A stretch of 58,947 bases of DNA, from assembly GCF_023516615.1 (NCBI RefSeq), contig NZ_JAMGBF010000120.1, positions 1-58,947 on the forward strand. Direction: 5' to 3'. This document shows, in pieces, positions 43,839-52,339 of the stretch; within the stretch, counting starts at the first letter, position 1; the number at the start of each line of letters is the position of its first letter. This stretch comes from Streptomyces panaciradicis. GTDB lineage: Bacteria; Actinomycetota; Actinomycetes; Streptomycetales; Streptomycetaceae. A program made the translations under genes and the position numbers. The notes under the pieces are model-generated. The model was given only the letters and a program-made list of their open reading frames with translations. It did not search any database and was not told the DNA's origin.

Positions 43839-45059
43839 ATGCGCACCACCGTCGGCATCATCGGAGCCGGCCCCGCCGGCCTCCTCCTGGCCCGGCTGCT
43901 CCACAACGCCGGCATCGACTCGGTCGTCCTGGAGAGCCACGACCGCGCCTACGTCGAGCAGCGCCAGCGCGCCGGAATCCTGGAGCAGGGCACGGTGGAC
44001 GTGCTGCGGGCGGCCGGCGCCGGGGAGCGGATGGACCGGGAGGGACTCCGGCACGACGGCATCGAGCTGCGGTACGACAGAAAGCGCCACCGCGTCGACT
44101 TCCCCGCCCTCACCGGCGGCCGGTCGGTGATGGTCTACGCCCAGACCGAGGTGTGCAAGGACCTCATCGCCCTGCAGCTCAAGGAGGGCGGCCCGCTGCT
44201 GTTCGAGGCGGAGGCGCTGGCGGTCGAGGGCGCGGACACCGACAGCCCGTCCGTGCGCTTCCGGCACGAGGGACGCGAGCAGGTGCTGGAGTGCGCGTAC
44301 GTCGTCGGCTGCGACGGCTTCTGGGGGGTCGCCAGGAAGGCGGTCCCCGCCGAACTGGTCCGCGTGTTCGAGCGCACGTACCCCTTCGGCTGGCTCGGCG
44401 TCCTCGCCGACGTCCCGCCCTCCCACGACGAACTCGTCTACGCCCGCCACGACCGCGGCTTCGCCCTGCTGTCCATGCGCTCCCCGTCGGTGTCCCGGCT
44501 CTACCTCCAGGTCCCCGAGGGCACGGACGCCGGGGACTGGACCGACGAGGAGATCTGGGACGAGCTGGAGCGCCGCTTCGAGACCGCGGACGGCTGGCGG
44601 CTGGAGCGCGGGCCGATCACCCAGAAGTCGGTGACGCCGATGCGGTCCTACGTCCACGAGCCGATGCGCCACGGCCGTCTGTTCCTGGCCGGGGACGCCG
44701 CCCACATCGTCCCGCCGACCGGCGCGAAGGGGCTGAACCTGGCCGTCGGCGACGTCGTGACCTTCGCGCGGGCGCTGACGTACGCGAAGGAGACCGGATC
44801 GGACGCGCTGCTCGACGCCTACTCCGAGACCTGCCTGCGCCGCGTCTGGCAGGCCGAGCGGTTCTCGTACGACATGACGACGATGCTGCACCCGGCCCCC
44901 GGTGCCGCGCCCTTCGACGACCGCCTCCAGCTCGCCCGCCTCGACCGGATCGCCCGCTCCCGGGCGGCCGAGACCGACCTGGCCGAGGGCTACACCGGCT
45001 TTCCCCTGGACGACGGCCGTGTGGGCCCCTCCGGTGAGGGGAATCACGGACCCGCGTAG
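43839..45059 (+). CDS. pobA: 4-hydroxybenzoate 3-monooxygenase
   Basis: The 406-residue flavoprotein hydroxylase has FAD motif VGIIGAGPAGLLLARLLHNAG, RAGILEQGTVDVL, the DG motif CDGFWGVARK, and the second FAD motif GDAAHIVPPTGAKGLNLAVGD. It matches PobA, converting 4-hydroxybenzoate plus NADPH and O2 to protocatechuate, which enters the beta-ketoadipate pathway. ATG 43839 follows GAAGGGA. The pca genes are not in this window. Its promoter carries a three-half-site operator overlapping the start of transcription. Confidence 0.92.
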   Translation: MRTTVGIIGAGPAGLLLARLLHNAGIDSVVLESHDRAYVEQRQRAGILEQGTVDVLRAAGAGERMDREGLRHDGIELRYDRKRHRVDFPALTGGRSVMVYAQTEVCKDLIALQLKEGGPLLFEAEALAVEGADTDSPSVRFRHEGREQVLECAYVVGCDGFWGVARKAVPAELVRVFERTYPFGWLGVLADVPPSHDELVYARHDRGFALLSMRSPSVSRLYLQVPEGTDAGDWTDEEIWDELERRFETADGWRLERGPITQKSVTPMRSYVHEPMRHGRLFLAGDAAHIVPPTGAKGLNLAVGDVVTFARALTYAKETGSDALLDAYSETCLRRVWQAERFSYDMTTMLHPAPGAAPFDDRLQLARLDRIARSRAAETDLAEGYTGFPLDDGRVGPSGEGNHGPA

Positions 45060-45170
45060 CGTGTTGCGCAGCGTGGTGAGGGAAAGATCCTCCCCAAGCA
45101 CTAGAGGCATTTCTTTGCCTACCTATTACTCTTGAGCCAAGGCCGCGACGTGTGGCCATGGAGGAGTGAA

Positions 45171-46064
45171 ATGAGGAGCAGAAACCCGGTCTTCTCGCGA
45201 CGGGGGTTCAGCCGCGACAACGGCTACGCGGGCTTCAACACCGCGCCGCAGGCCGGGGGACCCGCTGTCGGCACGCAGGCCAACCCGTACGGACAGCAGT
45301 ACGGCAACCCCTACGCGCAGAACCCGTACGCCCAGCAGGACCTGCAGTACGGCGCCCCGCCCCAGGCCCCGGCCACCACCGGCCGGATGACCATGGACGA
45401 CGTCGTCCTGCGCACCGCGTCCACCCTCGGCACCCTGATCGTCACCGCCGCGCTCGCCTGGGCGCTGCTGCCGGTCGACGACGCCCACATCAACCGGTCG
45501 TACGGCATCGGCTTCGGCGCGATGATCGTCGGCATGGTGCTGGCGCTCGTGCAGTCCTTCAAGCGCACGGCGACGCCGGCGCTGATCCTGTCGTACGCCG
45601 CGTTCGAGGGTGTCTTCCTCGGCGTGGTGTCCAGCATCGTCGACAACCGCATCGCGAGCGGCGCGGCGATGCAGGCCGTGATCGGCACGATGGCGGTGTT
45701 CGCCGGTGTGCTGGTGGCGTACAGGGCGGGCTGGATCCGCGTCAACCGCCGCTTCTACGGCTTCGTGATGGCGGCCGCGCTCGGCTTCGTGCTGCTGATG
45801 ACGGTGAACCTGCTGTTCGCGGTCTTCGGCGGCGGTGACGGGCTCGGCTTCCGCAGCGGCCCGCTCGGCATCTTCTTCGGCGTCGTCGGCATCATCCTCG
45901 GCGCCTGCTTCCTCGCCCTGGACTTCAAGCAGGTCGAGGACGGCATCGCCTACGGCGCGCCGAAGAACGAGGCGTGGCTGGCGGCCTTCGGGCTCACGCT
46001 GACGCTGGTGTGGATCTACATGGAGTTCCTGCGGATCATCGCGATCCTCAACAGCAACGACTAG
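45171..46064 (+). CDS. Bax inhibitor-1/YccA family membrane protein
   Basis: The 297-residue protein has an N-terminal Tyr/Gln/Pro/Asn-rich cytoplasmic region (PYGQQYGNPYAQNPYAQQ) and about seven TM helices with the conserved GVFLGVVSSIV and LDFKQVEDGIAYGAPKNEAW near the last helices. This subset of the BI-1/YccA superfamily is widespread in actinobacteria; some homologues act as pH-sensitive calcium leak channels or interact with FtsH. ATG 45171 follows GAGGAG. Terminator hairpin downstream at 46085. Confidence 0.88.
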   Translation: MRSRNPVFSRRGFSRDNGYAGFNTAPQAGGPAVGTQANPYGQQYGNPYAQNPYAQQDLQYGAPPQAPATTGRMTMDDVVLRTASTLGTLIVTAALAWALLPVDDAHINRSYGIGFGAMIVGMVLALVQSFKRTATPALILSYAAFEGVFLGVVSSIVDNRIASGAAMQAVIGTMAVFAGVLVAYRAGWIRVNRRFYGFVMAAALGFVLLMTVNLLFAVFGGGDGLGFRSGPLGIFFGVVGIILGACFLALDFKQVEDGIAYGAPKNEAWLAAFGLTLTLVWIYMEFLRIIAILNSND

Positions 46065-46084
46065 CCTGCGCCGGTCGTACGGCA

Positions 46085-46115
46085 AAGGGCCCCGGGTCGC
46101 CTGACCGGGGCCCTT
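46085..46115. terminator. Terminator between convergent genes
   Basis: An 11-bp perfect stem (46085-46095 with 46105-46115). Confidence 0.75.
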
Positions 46116-46135
46116 CGTCATGTCGTGGTGCGCGC

Positions 46136-46366
46136 CTAGAGCAGTTTGCGCGCTGCCCTCCTCAGGTCGTATTCGTGGACGATCGCCTTCGCGTGGCCGT
46201 ACGCGAGGTTGTGCTCGTGGCGGAGCCAGCTGACCTTTTCCTCGAAGCGGAAGAGGGCGGGGCCTTCTTCGACGGTGCGCAGCCAGTCGGATACTTCACG
46301 ACCGGTGCAGTGGGGGATGCGGGCGAGCATGTTGCGGTGGGTCTCCTCGGAGAGGACGTGGGACAT
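46136..46366 (-). CDS. DUF4287-type small protein
   Basis: The 76-residue protein starts MSHVLSEETHRNMLARIPHC and contains TGREVSDWLRTVEEGPALF then RFEEKVSWLRHEHNLAYGHA, typical of DUF4287 proteins of unknown function. ATG 46366 follows GGAGG on the minus strand. A longer frame to 46495 has a shadow-like Arg/Thr-rich extension and overlaps the promoter of the opposite gene, so it is rejected. It is divergent from the next small gene. Confidence 0.75.
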   Translation of the reverse strand: MSHVLSEETHRNMLARIPHCTGREVSDWLRTVEEGPALFRFEEKVSWLRHEHNLAYGHAKAIVHEYDLRRAARKLL

Positions 46367-46434
46367 CGGCGCCTCCGGACGCAAAGGGGATGTAAGCCGG
46401 TCCTTCAGGTCACGGTGCCTGAGCGTTCGCCTGT

Positions 46435-46464
46435 TGGCAACAGTCCGGAGGTCCCGCGTACGCT
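46435..46464 (+). promoter_or_regulatory. Promoter of leaderless small gene
   Basis: TTGGCA (46435-46440), an 18-bp spacer and TACGCT (46459-46464) end only 6 nt before the GTG at 46471. Confidence 0.6.
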
Positions 46465-46470
46465 CCGTCT

Positions 46471-46782
46471 GTGGTTGATACGACGCCCCTGACACGTGCC
46501 GTGGATCATTTCGCCGACCGTTTGCGGGCAGCGCCGCAGAGCCGGCTCCAGCGCGGGGCCGCCGCCGAGGCGCTGGAACTGGCCCGGGAGTTGGCCCGCC
46601 GGACGCAGGCCGTGGAGGAGCCGGGCACCCCGCTCAGGGAGATGCCGGACGCGGGGATGTTCGCGGCCGCCGACCAGATCACCGTCGCCGCGCACGACTT
46701 GGCCCTCGTCCTGAAGGACGAGGGCCAGGTGGAAGAGGCGGTCGAGCTCGTGGGGCAGGCCCAGCAGCGGGCCGGGGTCTGA
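46471..46782 (+). CDS. Small helical protein, probably leaderless
   Basis: The 103-residue acidic helical protein starts MVDTTPLTRAVDHFADRL (GTG start 46471) and continues with RGAAAEALELARELARRTQ and AADQITVAAHDLALVL. No family name was recognised, though such proteins are conserved among streptomycetes. There is no ribosome site, and the -10 box is 6 nt upstream, so the mRNA probably begins at the start codon. Its stop is 3 bp from the convergent gene's stop. Confidence 0.7.
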   Translation: MVDTTPLTRAVDHFADRLRAAPQSRLQRGAAAEALELARELARRTQAVEEPGTPLREMPDAGMFAAADQITVAAHDLALVLKDEGQVEEAVELVGQAQQRAGV

Positions 46783-46785
46783 TCG

Positions 46786-47571
46786 CTACAGCGACGCTAT
46801 GACCCGGTCCGCCAGGATGTAGACGTTCTCCTCGCCGCACGCGAACGTCAGCGTGTACGCGCCCGAGACGCCCGAACCGCCCAGCAGGACCGGGGTCTCG
46901 CCCGCGCGCAGGGCCGCCGCCAGGCGTTCGGCCGTCTCGCGGTGGCCCGGGGTCATGCACAGCGTGGTGCCGTCGGCGAAGACGTAGACGTCCAGGGTGC
47001 CGAGCGGGCCGGGGCGGACGTCGGCCAGTTCGACGCGGGAGGCGGCGAGTTCCTCCAGAGTCGCCACGGTGCGCTCATGGTCGTTCACCACCGGCGACTG
47101 GACCGGGACGAAGTCCGGGTGGGAGGGGTGGCGGCGCCGGGCCGCGGCCAGTTCGGCCGAGTCGGCGGCGAACTCGTCGCCGTCCGTGGACGGCTCGGTC
47201 ACCGACTCCAGCGGCTCCAGGCCCACGAAGTCGCTCTGCCGGGGCAGGAAGAGCTCGCTGTCCGGCAGGCCCAGCAGGGAGGGGGCGTCGGAGACGTCAC
47301 GCGCCTCCTGCGCGGCCCAGAAGGCGCGTGCCTCGGCGAGTTCGCGCTCGCGCTCCTCGGCGAGCGCCTCGGCGACGGCGGCGCGTATCTCGTCGGCCTC
47401 GGCGGACAGGCGGGCCGCCGGCACGAGGCCGTGCGGGGCGCGCTGTTCGGCGAGCTGCGTGTGCAGGGCGGCGACCTCACGGCGCAGCACCATGAGGGTG
47501 CGCAGGACGGCGACGCCCACGGCGCCCGTGGCGGCCGTGATGAGCAGCAAGGCGATCGGCATGGCGCTCAC
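46786..47571 (-). CDS. Single-TM membrane-anchored protein, unknown
   Basis: The 261-residue protein has an N-terminal TM helix (IALLLITAATGAVGVAVL), a coiled-coil region rich in Glu/Ala/Arg (DEIRAAVAEALAEERERELAE), an acidic linker, and a C-terminal globular domain (LDVYVFADGTTLCMTPGH; LLGGSGVSGAYTLTF). GTG 47571 follows GGGAG; ATG 47562 is an alternative. It resembles actinobacterial conserved membrane-anchored proteins without assigned function. A possible promoter, TTAGTC-17-TAGGAA, lies on the minus strand at 47605-47633. Confidence 0.75.
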   Translation of the reverse strand: MSAMPIALLLITAATGAVGVAVLRTLMVLRREVAALHTQLAEQRAPHGLVPAARLSAEADEIRAAVAEALAEERERELAEARAFWAAQEARDVSDAPSLLGLPDSELFLPRQSDFVGLEPLESVTEPSTDGDEFAADSAELAAARRRHPSHPDFVPVQSPVVNDHERTVATLEELAASRVELADVRPGPLGTLDVYVFADGTTLCMTPGHRETAERLAAALRAGETPVLLGGSGVSGAYTLTFACGEENVYILADRVIASL

Positions 47572-47768
47572 TGACGTACTCCCGGTTCAAAGTCGACCCC
47601 CGACTTCCTACATCAGCTTGAAGGGCGGACTAACCAGCTGTCAGTGCGTAACGTCACGAATCGGACAGGACTTTGGGCCCGGGGTCCCCGCCGTGACGGC
47701 GCTGACCTGCGTGGATCTCTCCGGTGAGGGAGATAGGTCACATCCTGGGGGAGATTGGATCACAAAAC

Positions 47769-47803
47769 GGCCCGAAGTCCAGGGGTGTCCCGGACTCCGG
47801 GCC
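47769..47803 (-). terminator. Terminator of the thiolase gene
   Basis: A 12-bp stem with one mismatch (47769-47780 with 47792-47803) is followed on the minus strand by ccgttttgtg, a short U tract, 38 bp after the thiolase stop. Confidence 0.8.
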
Positions 47804-47841
47804 AGAGGCTCACGAGGTGTGCCCCGGTGGTTACGGAGGGC

Positions 47842-49062
47842 TCAGCTGAGGCGCTCGATGACCATCGCCATGCCCTGGCCGCCGCCCACGCACATGGTCT
47901 CCAGACCGAACTGCTTGTCGTGGAACTGCAGGGAGTTGATGAGCGTGCCGGTGATGCGGGCGCCGGTCATGCCGAAGGGGTGGCCGACGGCGATGGCGCC
48001 GCCGTTGACGTTCAGCTTCTGCAGCGGGATGTTCAGGTCGCGGTAGGAGGGGATCACCTGGGCGGCGAACGCCTCGTTGATCTCGACCAGGTCGATGTCG
48101 CCGATGGTCAGGCCGGCGCGGCTGAGGGCCTGCTTGCTCGCCTCGACCGGGCCGAGGCCCATGATCTCCGGGGAGAGGCCGGAGACGCCGGTCGACACGA
48201 TGCGGGCGAGCGGGGTGAGGCCGAGCTCGCGGGCCTTGGTGTCGCTCATGATGACGACCGCGGCGGCGCCGTCGTTGAGCGGGCAGCAGTTGCCCGCGGT
48301 GACCAGGCCGTCGGGGCGGAAGACGGGCTTGAGGCCCGAGACGCCCTCCATGGTGACGCCGGCGCGCGGGCCGTCGTCCTTGGAGACGACCGTGCCGTCG
48401 GGGAGGGTCACCGGGGTGATCTCGCGCTCCCAGAAGCCGTTCTTGATGGCTTCCTCGGCGAGGTTCTGCGAGCGGACGCCGAACTCGTCCATGTCCTGGC
48501 GGGTGACGCCCTTGAGGCGGGCCAGGTTCTCGGCGGTCTGGCCCATCGCGATGTAGGGGTCGGGGACCAGGCCGTCCTCGCGCGGGTCGTGCCAGGTCGT
48601 GCCCTCCTGCTGGGCGACCTCGGCGGTGCGGGCCTCGGCGTCGGCGAAGAGCGGGTTGTGCGTGTCGGGCAGGCTGTCGGAGTTGCCCTTGACGAACCGG
48701 GAGACCATCTCGACGCCGGCCGAGATGAAGACGTCGCCCTCGCCGGCCTTGATGGCGTGCAGGGCCATGCGGGAGGTCTGCAGGGAGGAGGAGCAGTACC
48801 GGGTGATCGTGCAGCCCGGCAGGTGGTCCATGCCCATCTGCACGGCGACGATGCGGCCGAGGTTGTTGCCCTGCTCGCCGCCGGGCAGGCCGCAGCCGAG
48901 CATCAGGTCCTCGATGTCCTTCGGGTCCAGCTCGGGGACCTTGGCGAGGGCGGCCTGGATGATCGTGGCGGCGAGGTCGTCGGGGCGCAGGTCTTTCAGG
49001 GAGCCCTTGAAGGCGCGGCCGATGGGGGAGCGGGCGGTCGAGACGATCACGGCTTCGGGCAT
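47842..49062 (-). CDS. Acetyl-CoA acetyltransferase (thiolase)
   Basis: The 406-residue enzyme has the nucleophile Cys90 in TRYCSSSLQ, His361 in GHPFGMTGAR and Cys391 in CVGGGQGMAM, the full thiolase triad. NEAFAAQVIPSY contains the conserved Asn-Glu-Ala-Phe. It condenses or cleaves acetoacetyl-CoA or longer 3-ketoacyl-CoA, working in beta-oxidation or precursor supply. ATG 49062 follows CTGGAG; an upstream in-frame extension to 49191 has no family similarity. The promoter region carries an AAGCGCTT palindrome. Confidence 0.93.
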   Translation of the reverse strand: MPEAVIVSTARSPIGRAFKGSLKDLRPDDLAATIIQAALAKVPELDPKDIEDLMLGCGLPGGEQGNNLGRIVAVQMGMDHLPGCTITRYCSSSLQTSRMALHAIKAGEGDVFISAGVEMVSRFVKGNSDSLPDTHNPLFADAEARTAEVAQQEGTTWHDPREDGLVPDPYIAMGQTAENLARLKGVTRQDMDEFGVRSQNLAEEAIKNGFWEREITPVTLPDGTVVSKDDGPRAGVTMEGVSGLKPVFRPDGLVTAGNCCPLNDGAAAVVIMSDTKARELGLTPLARIVSTGVSGLSPEIMGLGPVEASKQALSRAGLTIGDIDLVEINEAFAAQVIPSYRDLNIPLQKLNVNGGAIAVGHPFGMTGARITGTLINSLQFHDKQFGLETMCVGGGQGMAMVIERLS

Positions 49063-49413
49063 CACGGCTCCAGAGGAAAGGGGTGGCGCGTAGCGCCTCG
49101 TTGAGGGGCGGTGGTCGGGTGACGGGCGGGCGTACGGATGAGCATGGGCAGGGCTGGTTGGGAAGTTACCCGCACGTATGAGCCGGGTCACGGGTGTGGC
49201 GGTGTGACCCTGGCCGCAATTTTCTAAGCGCTTGCTTGGGCCTCCGGCGGTTGGGCCGGTGGGGGTGCGGGTGGGTGGGGGCGGGCGTCCCTGGGGGCTG
49301 CGCCCCCAGACCCCCCGTCGGCCCTGCGGGCCTCGTCCTCAAACGCCGGACGGGCTGAAAGGGCAGGCCTCGTCCTCCAGCGCCGGACGGGCTGGAGGGG
49401 GCGGGCCTTGGCC
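49063..49413. other. Intergenic region with palindrome and dispersed repeats
   Basis: This 351-bp gap precedes the thiolase. AAGCGCTT lies near 49227-49234 within taagcgcttgcttgg, which reads as AAGCAAGCGCTT on the minus strand, and GC-rich dispersed repeat copies begin at 49280. No ORF is convincing. Confidence 0.6.
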
Positions 49414-49434
49414 TCAGGCGCCGGTCCGGCTGGA
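49280..49434. repeat. Streptomyces dispersed GC repeat, three copies
   Basis: Three related units of the type cctcgtcctcaaacgccgga continuing cgggctg lie at about 49331-49358, 49368-49399 and 49406-49434, after a gggggctgcgcccccagacc element. The last copy runs into the 3' end of the SGNH hydrolase gene. Elements of this type are scattered in Streptomyces intergenic regions. Confidence 0.75.
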
Positions 49435-50463
49435 GGGGGCCGAGGTCGGTCGGGACGGTTCGGTCTCCGGCACTGCCACCCTGCGCCTGCGCCTGCGCTT
49501 GAGCAAGGCCCAGGGGCCGCGTGGGCCCGTCGGCATCGCCGCCGCGACCTCCGTGCCGGCCTCGGAGGCGGCCTCCGCGGCCGCCCGGGCCACCGGCAGG
49601 AAGCCCTCGCGGCGGGCCGCGTCCGGGCGCTCCTCGTCGGCCGGCCACAGGGTCAGCGCCGCGCAGACCGTCGGGAGGACCGCCATGGCCGCCGTGGCGT
49701 AGCCCTCGGCCGAGGGGTGGTAGTTGTCGGGGCCGAACAGCTCGCGCGGGTTGGCCTCGAACTCCGGGCCCAGCAGGTCGCCCAGCGACACCGTGCGGCC
49801 GCCCTGCTCCACCACGCCGATCGTCTGGGCCGCCGCCAGCTGACGGGAGGCCCGGCGGGCCAGCCACCGCAACGGCTGCTGGACCGGTTCGATCGTGCCG
49901 AGGTCGGGGCAGGTGCCGACCACCACCTCCGCGCCCGCCGTGCGCAGCCGGCGGACCGCCGCCGCCAGGTACCGGACGGAGCGGGTCGGCGGCATCCGGT
50001 GGGTGACGTCGTTCGCGCCGATCATGATCACGCAGACGTCCGGCATCCGGGCGGGATTCGCCAGGACCAGGGCCACCTGCCGGTCCAGGTCGTCGGACGT
50101 GGCCCCCGGGAGGGCCACGTTGTGCAGTTCCACCGGGCGTTCCGCCACCGCCGACAGGCCGGAGGCCAGCAGCGCGCCCGGCGTCTGGCCCGCGCGGTGC
50201 ACGCCCTGGCCGGCGGCCGTGGAGTCACCGAGCATCGTCAGGCGCAGGGGAGGTTCGTCGGGGACGGTGTACGCGGTGCCGTACAGGCCGTCCGCCACCG
50301 GTACCCGGCCGCTGCCGCCGTTACCCACGTGGCGCTTGGCCAGCTGCACCTCCGCCAGCAGCAGACCGACCGTGGCCGCACCGGCCAGCCCGATGCCACC
50401 GCCGCCGTATGCGGCGCCGGCCGCGATCCGCCGGGCCACCCGTGCCCTCGACATGCTCGTCAT
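49414..50463 (-). CDS. SGNH/GDSL-family hydrolase
   Basis: The 349-residue protein has a basic start and one hydrophobic helix (AAYGGGGIGLAGAATVGLLL), then an SGNH domain with block I GDSTAAGQG, block II-like NVALPGATSD, block III GANDV and block V DNYHPSAEGY. It is probably an exported esterase or lipase. ATG 50463 follows AGGAGG; ATG 50454 is an alternative. The C-terminal ~60 residues are Arg/Pro-rich, and the last codons lie within a dispersed repeat, so the tail may be recently acquired. Divergent from cystathionine beta-synthase. Confidence 0.85.
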   Translation of the reverse strand: MTSMSRARVARRIAAGAAYGGGGIGLAGAATVGLLLAEVQLAKRHVGNGGSGRVPVADGLYGTAYTVPDEPPLRLTMLGDSTAAGQGVHRAGQTPGALLASGLSAVAERPVELHNVALPGATSDDLDRQVALVLANPARMPDVCVIMIGANDVTHRMPPTRSVRYLAAAVRRLRTAGAEVVVGTCPDLGTIEPVQQPLRWLARRASRQLAAAQTIGVVEQGGRTVSLGDLLGPEFEANPRELFGPDNYHPSAEGYATAAMAVLPTVCAALTLWPADEERPDAARREGFLPVARAAAEAASEAGTEVAAAMPTGPRGPWALLKRRRRRRVAVPETEPSRPTSAPSSRTGA

Positions 50464-50623
50464 GCGTCGCCGTCACCTCCTCTTAGCCGTACAACCACTC
50501 CTTGCCCCGTACAGACGGTGCGCCAATCTCAACGGGGAGTGAACGACCTTCGTGGACGCTCCACAGGTCATAGGCTGGCCGGACCACCAGGACCACTTCT
50601 TTTGCAAGCGACCGGAGACAACG

Positions 50624-52012
50624 GTGCGATTCCACGACTCGATGATCAGCCTCGTCGGCAACACCCCGCTGCTGAGGCTCAACAGCGTGACCAAGGGCAT
50701 CAGGGCCACCGTCCTGGCCAAGGTCGAGTACTTCAACCCCGGCGGCTCGGTGAAGGACCGCATCGCCCTGCGCATGATCGAGGCGGCGGAGCAGAGCGGG
50801 GAGCTGAAGCCGGGCGGCACGATCGTGGAGCCCACCAGCGGCAACACCGGCGTGGGACTGGCGATCGTGGCCCAGCAGAAGGGCTACAAGTGCATCTTCG
50901 TCTGCCCCGACAAGGTGAGCACTGACAAGATCAACGTGCTGCGCGCCTACGGCGCCGAGGTCGTCGTCTGCCCGACCGCCGTGGACCCCGAGCACCCGGA
51001 CTCGTACTACAACGTCTCCGACCGCCTGGTGCGCGAGACGCCCGGCGCGTGGAAGCCCGACCAGTACTCCAACCCCAACAACCCCCTCTCCCACTACCAC
51101 TCCACCGGCCCCGAGCTGTGGGAGCAGACGGAGGGGAAGATCACCCACTTCGTCGCGGGCGTGGGGACGGGCGGCACCATCTCCGGGACCGGCCGCTACC
51201 TGAAGGACGTCAGCGACGGCAGGGTGAAGGTCATCGGCGCCGACCCCGAAGGGTCCGTGTACTCCGGCGGCTCCGGCCGGCCGTACCTGGTGGAGGGCGT
51301 GGGCGAGGACTTCTGGCCGACCGCCTACGACCGGACCGTGGCCGACGAGATCGTGGCCGTCTCCGACAAGGACTCCTTCCAGATGACCCGCCGCCTGGCC
51401 AAGGAGGAGGGTCTGCTGGTCGGCGGCTCCTGCGGCATGGCGGTCGTGGCCGCGCTGCGGGTCGCCGAGCGGCTCACCGAGGACGACGTGGTGGTCGTCC
51501 TGCTGCCGGACAGCGGCCGCGGCTACCTCAGCAAGATCTTCAACGACGAGTGGATGGCCGACTACGGCTTCCTGGAGGACGAGGGCCCCAGCGCCCGCGT
51601 CGGCGACGTCCTCAACGACAAGGAGCACGGCGCCATCCCGTCCCTCGTCCACATGCACCCCGACGAGACCGTCGGCCAGGCCATCGAGGTGCTGCGCGAG
51701 TACGGCGTCTCGCAGATGCCGATCGTGAAGCCGGGCGCCGGCCACCCGGACGTGATGGCCGCCGAGGTCGTCGGCTCGGTCGTCGAGCGGGAGCTGCTGG
51801 ACGCCCTGTTCACCCAGCGGGCCTCGCTGGAGGACCCGCTGGAGAAGCACATGTCGGCCCCGCTGCCCCAGGTCGGCTCCGGCGAGCCGGTCGCCGACCT
51901 GATGTCCGTGCTCGGCGCCGCGGACGCGGCGATCGTCCTCGTCGAGGGCAAGCCGACCGGTGTGGTCAGCCGGCAGGACCTGCTGGCGTTCCTGGCCAAG
52001 GGCGGCAAGTGA
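50624..52012 (+). CDS. Cystathionine beta-synthase
   Basis: The 462-residue PLP enzyme has VGNTPLLRLN and the PLP lysine near residue 44 in PGGSVKDRIA, EPTSGNTGVGLAI, and GVGTGGTISGTGRYLK. A C-terminal pair of CBS domains (about 330-460: VGQAIEVLREYGVSQMPIVK and AIVLVEGKPTGVVSRQDLL) separates it from plain cysteine synthase. It forms cystathionine from serine and homocysteine in reverse transsulphuration. GTG 50624 follows CGGAGA. A -10 box TAGGCT sits at 50571 and a small inverted repeat gtggacgctccac at 50552-50564. Confidence 0.92.
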   Translation: MRFHDSMISLVGNTPLLRLNSVTKGIRATVLAKVEYFNPGGSVKDRIALRMIEAAEQSGELKPGGTIVEPTSGNTGVGLAIVAQQKGYKCIFVCPDKVSTDKINVLRAYGAEVVVCPTAVDPEHPDSYYNVSDRLVRETPGAWKPDQYSNPNNPLSHYHSTGPELWEQTEGKITHFVAGVGTGGTISGTGRYLKDVSDGRVKVIGADPEGSVYSGGSGRPYLVEGVGEDFWPTAYDRTVADEIVAVSDKDSFQMTRRLAKEEGLLVGGSCGMAVVAALRVAERLTEDDVVVVLLPDSGRGYLSKIFNDEWMADYGFLEDEGPSARVGDVLNDKEHGAIPSLVHMHPDETVGQAIEVLREYGVSQMPIVKPGAGHPDVMAAEVVGSVVERELLDALFTQRASLEDPLEKHMSAPLPQVGSGEPVADLMSVLGAADAAIVLVEGKPTGVVSRQDLLAFLAKGGK

Positions 52013-52339
52013 CGGCGAACGTCCGGTGAACGGCCCGTGCCGGCGTGGGTCCTGCGGTTCTTCGCCCGGGTTCGCGGACTTCGCGGAAGTGGTACGAGCG
52101 TGTCACGTCCACGCAGCACACGCTTAACACGGGTCCGGCACATTGGTGGGTGTCGGCAGGGCGGGAGCGGCTCCCCGCCCCGGCCGGCACCGATCGTCCA
52201 AGGACCTCCGGAGCGGCTCCCGGACCTCCATGGACGCCGGACGCGAGGCCCGGCCTGACCCGGTCAGCGTCCTTCGCGGGGACCGCCGTCGTCCCGCCCC
52301 CCGGCAACGGGGGTGCGGCGGTCCCCGCGCATCACTTTT
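52013..52339. other. Intergenic region after cystathionine beta-synthase
   Basis: This 327-bp gap lies between convergent genes. Apart from the hairpin at 52276-52328, it contains GC-rich sequence with stop-rich frames and no convincing gene. Confidence 0.6.
52276..52328. terminator. Convergent terminator hairpin
   Basis: A perfect 13-bp outer stem (52276-52288 with 52316-52328) encloses an inner GC hairpin, between convergent genes. Confidence 0.75.
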
